From Pleurodeles waltl (lineage: Eukaryota; Chordata; Amphibia; Caudata; Salamandridae): a DNA stretch of 64,000 nt. Below, piece after piece: positions 56,571-64,000 of the stretch. The notes below the pieces were generated by a model. That model worked only from the letters and a program-made list of their open reading frames with translations, made no database searches and had not been told where the DNA came from. Numbering within the stretch: the stretch's first letter is position 1; every line of letters begins with the position of its first letter. Position numbers and translations under genes: made by a program. The stretch is taken from positions 58,151,533 to 58,215,532 of the forward strand of contig NC_090444.1 of assembly GCF_031143425.1 (NCBI RefSeq). The letters are read 5' to 3'.

Positions 56571-57340
56571 AATAACTCTCTCATCTCACCTTACCTCATT
56601 GGCTAATAGAGTCTCTGTTATACCTGTCCGGCATTTACCTTTAACTCCCAAACACAATAGTAGAGCCCTGGATTATGACAAAGCATATAACCAGGCAGAT
56701 GTTGGAGTGACAGACCCCATTATCCGATGTGCACTTTTGCAGGACAAAGCCAGTGGTCATACAATAAAGGAGTGTTGGTGCTGACATCTGGCAGCCAGAC
56801 TGTTAGGGGGGCTGACTCCCATGTGTTTGGTGGAGGAATGTTCCTACTGTGATGTACCCTTAATTTATTGCCCGCAACAACTTTGTGTGTTGTTGCTTTA
56901 GCTAATGTTCTTTCTCTGAAAGTTGGAGTTAGGGATGCATTATTCAGAACTGAGAAATAAAGTTGTCTTTTAGGTTAAAGGGTGCCACGGTCACAAATCT
57001 TATTTGTACAGTTGTATCAGTGTGGTCAGAAGGGTCTCATGGTTAGGCAAGCCCCTAAACGACTATCAGGTGACTATGTAGTTGTGATTTTTAATAGTAC
57101 ATATACTGCCAGCCAACTGTTAAGAAAAGTTAAGGTCAACTAGAGACACTCTTCTGGTGTTACACCTCTTCCTTTGCTTTTTTGTAGGCATTTTTTTGCC
57201 AAGTGAATCTGTATGTCACTCAGTGCCAGTGACAAAGATGATCACTCTGATAAGGAAACCTTTAATGTCCCTATATGTAACAATTCTGATGCCTTGAGTA
57301 ATTTAGAAGTCAATGATTGCATGACCCTTCCAAAGTCTAC
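56571..57340. other. unassigned sequence
   Basis: An acidic frame (57213-57440, DKDDHSDKE) lies just before the LINE-like endonuclease trace and might be part of its ORF1, but nothing supports that firmly. Confidence 0.35.
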
Positions 57341-59960
57341 CCATGTGGATAACAATAACGGGGTGGGATTTGACCATCACTGTTGGAACACCTTCCTCTC
57401 TAGACATTCTGTGCTGGAACATAGTGGATCTGGTGGGTAAATGTCCGATTGCAGCTGGCTGTTACTTTATAAAAGAATGCAATGTAAAAATAGTGGGTTA
57501 TTTGTCCTGGCAATTAGTTCACATTCGGGGAGAGCTTTAAGTCTTTAAGTCTTAGTTGCTTAAATTGCAAAATGCAAGAGCTTCACACTGGTTTGCCTAC
57601 TCAACTTGCAGTTTGCTTGCCATTTTCCTCTTTAAATGTTTTTATGATATAAACTATCCGTAGTGTATCACAGAACACTTACGTTTTACAAGAGCTTTTG
57701 GATCAGCACATTCACACTGAAGAGGAGTATACTCTGGATGTTCTGCTGCGTGACTTTCATCTACATTTTTGTCATGATTTTTGTGATATCAACAAAAGTA
57801 ATCATTTGTTCTAACTTCCTGCTGAACGTCATTTTAACATTCGACACAGGGTGGATTAATGAACTGAGTGTTTTATGACTTTAATTTCTGCTTTTTAGGT
57901 GATATTTGTGCAATCTCAATTCATCAAGGCCTCACTCTCTCAGGCATACAATTTGGCATCCTTTATCTACCTGCCATGAAGGCTGGAGGCCACATGAGAT
58001 CTGGGCTGGAGACTTAAATGGGAGAATGTCAGTTTTGACATCTTCCATACCAATTTGTTCTATGCATGTTCTGATGCTGTTACAGCTTGCCTTGGAAGAC
58101 TATAGTTAGTTTTTTTAAAGTGATTAGTAATAAAGTTAAGACCCTTCTTATCACTATGATGCAGCCATTGTCTTCTCCGCACAGATGGTTTGATAGATCA
58201 TGTTCTAAGACCAATTGTGATGTCATGGTGACTCTAAAAGTAATCCCTAGGGACAGATCAAGAGTAGCCTTCAACTGTGCCACTCACAAACTTGCTAAAA
58301 AACAAAGGAAGCTTTCTCTGAAGCAGGATACTTGAGAAAGATTGGCTGGTGCCAGCTGTTGTACGTATAGTAATACATTCTTGGTCATTGATAATTGCCT
58401 GCTACTTAAACCTGAGGTTGAAGTTTCAGTAAAACAGAATATTCCTCCCAATGTATGTATGGGTACTTTGAGGGCATTGATGATGCCCCTGGTTTTAAGC
58501 CCTCTGATACTGAGGGTCATTTTCTCCTGCCATCATTTTGTGGCTTTTCTTGAGCTTTCAATTTTGAAGGGGGTCAGAGATGGAATCCATTGAACTGGGG
58601 TTCCACTGGACTTACCCAGGTCTATTGTCCAATTATGGGCTCCACTTTCACAATCTATAATAATGTGGCTATAAGACATAGGGCCTGATTTAGAGTTTGG
58701 CGGATGGGTTACTCTGTCTCAAATGTGACAATATCCTGTCCGCCGTATTATGATCTCCAGAGGCTATTATGGGATCGTAATATGACAGACAGGATATCTG
58801 CCATGTTTGTGATAGAGTAACCCCTTCTGCCAAACTCTAAAGCAGGCCCATAGTCTTCCAACTCACTGAACTAATTCAATTATAATTCCGGTTTTTAAAA
58901 ATTGCTCCAGATATGACCCCTAGTGCTACTGCCTTATTTTGTTGATTCGCTCAGTCGTCAGAGTGCTAGGGAATGTGATTCTTGAAAGGTTGAGGACGTG
59001 GTTCAGTGAATTTTGAGGTTTAGTATGGTTTTCGTCCTGGCAAAGGGACAGTGGACCAATGTTTGAATCTGTATTTATTAAAAGTTATAAATACACAGTG
59101 GCCAAACCAGGATTAATACATTTTGCCTTTGAGAACTTGAGTTCAGCATTTAACCGGTTTAATTGGGACAAGCTGTGGGCCATTATGTTGGCCTTAAGGA
59201 CTGATAAAAACTTTGTCTACTTTTCCATTTGACAGCATTGGTCAGAAAAGGAGATGGGGTGAATGCACTGAGCACATTTCACTTAAAAAGAGATTTTAAA
59301 AGGTTTAATCCCAGCTCCTTTTATTTTTACTTTATACATTTATAATTTGATGCAGATCTTGGGTGATGGGGGGTGTGACTTGCCCAGTGGTGTCAGGTGA
59401 CCTGTACCAGTGTTTCTTTACAATGATGATGCTCAAGGCTTGCAGTTTTTTATTAAATTAACCAAATGTAAAACCCATTTCATCCAAGGTAGTTTTCTTA
59501 GCAAGGTAAACATATTCCCTTAGCTAGGCATTCTATTTGATTCATCCATCAGTTGATCAGCCCTAGAAGGAGCAGGAGACATGCTGTCTCTACAAGCGCT
59601 GCATCTGTCTTTGACATTGCTTCAAGTTTGGAGCTTAAACCTGTGGAAGCCATGCTTGAGAGCTATAAGGCCAAATGTGGCCACTTATGGGAGCAATCTG
59701 TGGGGTAATCTAACATCACTGGGCTATAAACTGTAGAGAATATGTTTGTAAAACATCTACTCTGGTTTCCTAATAGATGCTGAAGAATTGGGGCAAGGTT
59801 TTGCACCAGACATCAGACAACCATGGTCACTGACTCACTGGCTGCCAGGCTGGTCAAAACCTGAGTTAGAATTTAACAGGATGACTGTTAAAGTTTACTT
59901 GGGTCCTGACCAAGCCCCTAAAATAGCATGGCTTAGATATACCCAGGTATGATTTCAATA
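57341..59960 (+). mobile_element. degenerate non-LTR (LINE) element
   Basis: Broken pieces fit the order of a LINE ORF2. An N-terminal endonuclease-like ILCWNIVDLVGK lies at about 57405, and an AGDLNGRM box (endonuclease GDLN) at about 58000. RT pieces then run from 58960 to 59500: GNVILERLRTWFS, FRPGKGT-like sequence across a frame change, IHFAFENLSSAFNRFNWDKL (the palm Asp is Asn here), LIPAPFIFTLY and a damaged catalytic box FLYNDDAQ. A palindromic MITE interrupts it at 58681-58849. The clade was not determined. Many frameshifts; the copy is old and dead. Confidence 0.55.
58681..58849. mobile_element. palindromic MITE, copy c
   Basis: The 169-bp unit runs from GGGCCTGATTTAGAGTTTGG to CCAAACTCTAAAGCAGGCCC, flanked by ATA on both sides (58678-58680, 58850-58852). 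The arms have more mismatches than copy b. Same family as 11131-11302 and 25962-26132. Confidence 0.85.
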
Positions 59961-60520
59961 ACTGGGTCATTCCAATTAGTTCCATAAACCAAAGGGCATT
60001 GCCAAAGCAGATAAAACATGGGTTATAAATTCCTTTATAGTTCAGAAATGCAATGAGAGAAAACCATGTGCTTTGTCGTAATCATCTGTTAGATCATATG
60101 CTTTGTTAAAGACTAGTGTGTTTGTTGAATCATGCTCTTGTTTGACATGTCTAACACTGTAGTGAATCCTAGTTTGTTTTAATGGTATTACAGGAGTTAT
60201 CTTAGCCTTTGGCTTACAGACTTGTGCCCCCGTCACCTAGTGACCTTCAACCTACTTAGCTTGCTCTTTCTTAGGCCATTTAATAATTTAATCAATCTAA
60301 GATGGCTGCCTTGTTTATAGTTAGGCCATTTTTTTATGCTTTGCATCATCAGTGCCACCACGCTAAGGTGTCAAGATCAAGCAACAAAGACAAAAAAACA
60401 GTAGGTGTTCACACTTAGAGATTTTCCCTCTCTATACCTTCGAGGGATTTGTTTATAATAATTGCCGTCCCAAGCATGTCTGTTATCTATTGTTTGGGAA
60501 CACACCTACGTCACGGGTCC
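59961..60520. other. unassigned sequence
   Basis: No frame above 65 residues; possibly includes the U3 part of the ERV-like LTR that follows, whose start I cannot find. Confidence 0.35.
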
Positions 60521-61142
60521 TGGTAGATCTGTATAAATACATCACACTTTAGACAGATAATCAGAGGGATTCCGACCAGAGGGCATCGCCACCATCGCTC
60601 ATACCGATGCTGCACGTCGTCTTGGCGCTGATCCAGTCTTCGTGTCCCTGCGGAGTCTGAGATAGAGAACTCATTCCATGGTAATGAGGGTTGGGGGCTC
60701 CTCTCATGGACATGGCATTGGCAGATTAGGTTTAGCAAACCCAGCTCTCCTTGAGGTAGGAGGTTAGGCCTATCACATTAGGATATTAGGGCATATTACA
60801 TCTAGTATGTCTTTTACATGCATTGCATGATGGTGGGGGTCTTTGTAACAATGACTCTCGTCTTCACAAATCTCTTTCTTGCACTATTCATTATCCTAAT
60901 CATTGCAGCCCATGCAACATATCGCAAAATGCAGTTGTGTTGAATAAAAACTATTGAAACTTTACTGCATCATCGTTATTGCCTGTGTTTGTATGAGACA
61001 TGATAGATCTGTGAGAAAGGGGTAATCTCCGTTTAACCACGACATTCCCTGAGATGTCTTATTCTCGAGTCCATGCGTAAAGGCTGCCAAAAATCACCTT
61101 TTACTATTGTGTTTCTGGTGAGGTGCTGCTAGTGAGCCGATA
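60521..61142 (+). other. ERV-like LTR and leader fragment
   Basis: TATAAA at 60532-60537 and AATAAA at 60943-60948 mark the promoter and polyadenylation parts of an LTR. Downstream, GAGAAAGGGG, TTTAACCACGACATTCCCTG and GAGGTGCTGCTAGTGAGCC (61120-61138) match the leader of ERV copy 1, the last block at 18 of 19 bases. Beyond 61142 the similarity stops and no gag follows. It is probably a partial third copy of the ERV family. Confidence 0.5.
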
Positions 61143-61348
61143 AGGTTAGGACAACAGTTGCGACTTGTTGTAGGATAGGCATAGTCGCCTACAAACAAAA
61201 GTACTGTCATCCCTAAACCAACAGTCTTGCCTAGAGCAAGAGTCCAAACTACGACAACACCTATTGCTTCCTCTTGAATAGCTACAGGATAAATATGTTG
61301 CTTCACCTGTTGCGTGTACCAAATGGATACTCAAGACAAGCAGATTAT
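61143..61348. other. unassigned sequence
   Basis: Short spacer between the ERV-like leader and the GC-rich TIR element; nothing recognised. Confidence 0.4.
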
Positions 61349-62204
61349 GGCCCTCATTCTGACCCTGGCGGTCGGTGATAAAGCGGCGGCCAAGCCGCCA
61401 ACAGGCCGGCGGTCTAAAATATGCAATTCTGACCCTGGCGGGAACCGCCAACACAGCCCGCCAACTTAACACTCCGACCGCCACAGCGGTATAAACAAAC
61501 AGCGCGGCGGTTCCCGCCAACAGCCCGGCGGCAGACAAAGTACCGCCCACCCTATTACGACCCACCAATCTGCCACCTTTTCCGGGGCGGGAGCACCGCC
61601 GATAAGAACACGGCGGAAACAGACTACGAACGGGAAAACGCTCACCTCTACGCACTCCACGCGAGATTCCGGCAGTATGGAGCCAGAGTTGCAGGTCATC
61701 CCCGCACTCCTATTCCTCCTCATATACCAGGAGCACGCCCGGCGGCGCGGAAGACATCGGTGAGTACGGCACCTACGACACAGGGGAGGGAAAAGATTAC
61801 CGGCACACACCCACCCACCCACACCCACTACAACACACACATCAATGCATTCCCACAGATCACTGTCACAACCCACAAACCACCCCCCTCCGAAATAATG
61901 CAAAGACCAAAAGAAGAGATCATAAACGGGCAGATATATTGAAATATGTACACCATTAATCCCAATAAATAAATAAACTATGTACAAAATATATACAGCT
62001 ACTAAATGTAGTCCAACCACTGTCCGTGGATCACAGGGGTCCTGTGCAAAGGGGCAAGGCCCAGTCCCACGACAAGAACTCCACGGAGAGAACACTGCAG
62101 GGGCATCAGAAAGAAAATAGGACAGGCACCTCAGGGGGAAGGGAAGGGGGGGCACCTCAGCCACTTGAGTACACGACGCCAGATCCACGAGGGGACTCCA
62201 TGAC

Positions 62205-62700
62205 CACTGGCCCATCCTGGGGAGAGCAAAGCCACAGTCCAAACAGTCCATACAGTGGGTGGCCTGCCCACTGGGCCATCCTGGGGAGAGCAAAGCCACA
62301 GTCCATACAGTCCATACAGTGGGTGGCCTGCCCACTGGGCCATCCTGGGGAGAGCAAAGCCACAGTCCATACAGTCCATACAGTGGGTGGCCTGCCCACT
62401 GGGCCATCCTGGGGAGAGCAAAGCCACAGTCCATACAGTCCATACAGTGGGTGGCCTGCCCACTGGGCCATCCTGGGGAGAGCAAAGCCACAGTCCAAAC
62501 AGTCCATACAGTGGGTGGCCTGCCCACTGGGCCATCCTGGGGAGAGCAAAGCCACAGTCCATACAGTCCATACAGTGGGTGGCCTACCCACTGGGCCATC
62601 CTGGGGAGAGCAAAGCCACAGTCCATACAGTCCATACAGTGGGTGGCCTGCCCACTGGGCCATCCTGGGGAGAGCAAAGCCACAGTCCATACAGTCCATA
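62205..62700. repeat. 64-bp minisatellite, about 7.7 units
   Basis: The unit starting CATCCTGGGGAGAGCAAAGC recurs at 62213, 62277, 62341, 62405, 62469, 62533, 62597 and 62661, exactly 64 bases apart. Units differ at only a few bases (for example CATACAG or CAAACAG). Each unit contains a short internal duplication, CAGTCCATACAGTCCATACAG. Because 64 is one more than a multiple of three, every frame cycles through all phases of the same unit, so long frames on both strands (for example 61466-62791 minus, 441 residues, and 62026-62814 plus) are by-products, not genes. Confidence 0.97.
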
Positions 62701-62796
62701 ACAGACCCCACTGCCACTGGAGGAGGCAAGTTGGCCAGAGGACATCCTGCAGCCCTGCCCGAGATAGATCCTGCCCTGCCACGTCTGCCAAAGGGC

Positions 62797-63262
62797 CAGC
62801 GGTTCTTGCCCTGAAGGGCCCAGTTCAGCGGTTCTTGAGACGGCGGGGCCCAGTTCAGCGGTTCTTGAGACGGCGGGGCCCAGTTCAGCGCTCCTTGCCT
62901 TGAAGGGCCCAGTTCAGCGGTTCTTGAGACGGCGGGGCCCAGTTCAGCGCTTCTTGAGACGGCGGGGCCCAGTTCAGCGGTTCTTGCCTTGAAGGGCCCA
63001 GTTCAGCGGTTCTTGAGACGGCGGGGCCCAGTTCAGCGCTTCTTGCCTTGAAGGGCCCAGTTCAGCGGTTCTTGAGACGGCGGGGCCCAGTTCAGCGGTT
63101 CTTGAGACGGCGGGGCCCAGTTCAGCGCTTCTTGCCTTGAAGGGCCCAGTTCAGCGGTTCTTGAGACGGCGGGGCCCAGTTCAGCGGTTCTTGAGACGGC
63201 GGGGCCCAGTTCAGCGGTTCTTGCCTTGAAGGGCCCAGTTCAGCGGTTCTTGAGACGGCGGA
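62797..63262. repeat. two-variant 29/30-bp minisatellite, about 15 units
   Basis: The shared core GGGCCCAGTTCAGCG(G/C)TTCTTG is followed either by AGACGGCG (30-bp unit) or by CCTTGAA (29-bp unit). The two endings are interspersed in an irregular order, not alternating strictly. A first, partial unit begins near 62797, and the array ends at GACGGCGGACGG near 63262. It lies about 100 bases after the 64-bp array, inside the same GC-rich element. Confidence 0.95.
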
Positions 63263-63325
63263 CGGTCTATGGCCAACTGCTAATTGCCTGGTGGTGCCCT
63301 CCTGGGCAGCGGGGATGGTGCTCCT

Positions 63326-63742
63326 TCACTGCCCACCTGGGCTGTGGGTGGTGGGGCCCTCCTGGCCAGCTGGGCTGGGTCCTCCATGGGCAGCGGCTAT
63401 GGGGGTGGTGGGCTCTCCCGGGGCAGCTGTGCCGGTTCCTCCCGGGGCAGCGGCTATGGGGGTTGTGGGCTCCTCCTGGGCAGCAGGCCTGCTGCCTGAC
63501 CTCTCCAACTTGCTGCCCTTGCCCTCCTTAGTCGTCGGCCTGTGGCCCTTTCCTCCCTTTGGAGCTGTGGCTGGTGACTGTCTCTGGGTGGTGTCCGGGG
63601 GGGATGTAGAAGGTGGGCTCCTGCGGCGCCCCTTCCGCCTTCTGCTCCTCTTCCCAGGGGGTGGGCTGGCTGTCCCCTTGCTGCTGGGCGAAGATCCAGA
63701 CATGCGGGCTGGCGGGCTCCAATACCCCTGCACCCTTGTCAA
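63326..63742 (-). other. low-complexity Pro/Ser/Thr-rich frame in the GC-rich element
   Basis: A 138-residue frame has a basic patch (KRSRRRKGRRRS), and EEPTTPIAAAPGG recurs as near repeats at the end. The minus-strand sequence upstream (63921-63743) remains Pro/Ser/Thr-rich. No domain was recognised. It could be the disordered tail of a protein encoded by the element, with its structured part beyond the window, or a chance frame in GC-rich repeats. Confidence 0.3.
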
Positions 63743-64000
63743 GGGGGCTGCAGGGCTGGTGGTGGCTGAGGTGCTCTTCTTACCCCGACGAGAAGGAGGG
63801 GGGGGCTCAGGGTCAGGAAAGAAGTTAGTAGTGGCGAGGAAGAGCTTCTTGGGACAATGGAGAGTGGTAGGTACAGTGGGAATGGGAGTGGAGGGAGAGG
63901 ATGTGGTTGTAGGTGAGTCACGTTTGCTGTCTTTGGGTGCAGGTGCAGGAGGGATAGGCTGTCGTGAGGTGGATGGCTGTTGGGTGGGTGGGTGGCTGCG

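Larger units (their letters stand above)
61349..64000. mobile_element. left part of a large GC-rich TIR element, running off the window
   Basis: It begins GGCCCTCATTCTGACCCTGG and for about 110 bases matches the right end (minus strand) of the element at 43614-44587, including AAAGCGG and CAGGCCGGCGGT. Base composition changes sharply at this edge from AT-rich to GC-rich with many GGCGG/CCGCC runs. The element is at least 2,652 bp in the window and its other end is not present. It may be, or derive from, the autonomous member of the family. No transposase motif was recognised in the visible part; it carries two minisatellites and Pro/Ser-rich frames. Confidence 0.7.

Noticed and set aside
61466..62791. 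A 441-residue minus-strand frame and several overlapping long frames on the plus strand
   Set aside because: They are produced by the 64-bp minisatellite, which is nearly stop-free in all frames. The peptide is a pure repeat with no domain.
62797..63262. A CRISPR array, because of regular ~30-bp repeats
   Set aside because: Units are head-to-tail without spacers, with two related unit types: a minisatellite in a vertebrate-type genome.

Overview
The window reads as a piece of a giant-genome vertebrate, most likely a salamander and perhaps a newt. One small cellular gene is recognisable, and almost everything else that can be identified is nested mobile DNA: Ty3/gypsy-class LTR elements, foamy-like endogenous retrovirus (ERV) copies, 3-bp-target (Harbinger-style) inverted-repeat elements and a Tc1-like transposon. 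That mix, a 13.8 kb intron made largely of mobile elements, and the amphibian-type secreted WAP gene are the basis for the assignment. The species is an inference.

Cellular gene (about 5.9-20.5 kb, + strand). A TATA box at 5928 and a signal-peptide exon (5979-6069) are joined by a 13,778-bp phase-1 intron to a WAP four-disulfide-core exon (19848-19997) with all eight cysteines. A third exon near 20528 is plausible, but two splice solutions compete. Intron 1 holds an intact Tc1-like transposon with a DD37E transposase (6170-7731), a fold-back element (8167-8711), a palindromic MITE (11131-11302) and, antisense to the host gene, a decayed foamy-like ERV (about 12394-18250).

22.8-42.2 kb is a stack of LTR elements and MITEs: an LTR with perfect TSDs (23115-26328) inserted in an older MITE, a second LTR (27512-30609) carrying another MITE, and a 5'-truncated retrotransposon (31757-41473) whose pol order is protease, integrase, reverse transcriptase, RNase H. 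That is the rare Gmr1-type order in the Ty3/gypsy group, where integrase normally comes last. Another LTR-derived insertion (35152-38589, 5-bp TSD) splits its RT from its RNase H.

42.5-54.2 kb is a second copy of the foamy-like ERV, on the + strand, cut by three later insertions: a GC-rich TIR element (43614-44587), a MITE pair (44926-45882) and a gag-protease LTR element (47049-51085). For all three, the other ERV copy supplies the uninterrupted site, so insertion points and target duplications can be read to the base.

54.2-61.3 kb holds a Gmr1-type RNase H/LTR fragment, a degenerate LINE with endonuclease and RT traces, a third palindromic MITE and an ERV-like LTR/leader fragment. From 61349 to the window end is the left part of a large GC-rich element related to the one at 43614. 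It carries a 64-bp minisatellite, stop-poor in every frame, and a two-variant 29/30-bp minisatellite. No CRISPR array, rRNA or functional tRNA gene was seen.
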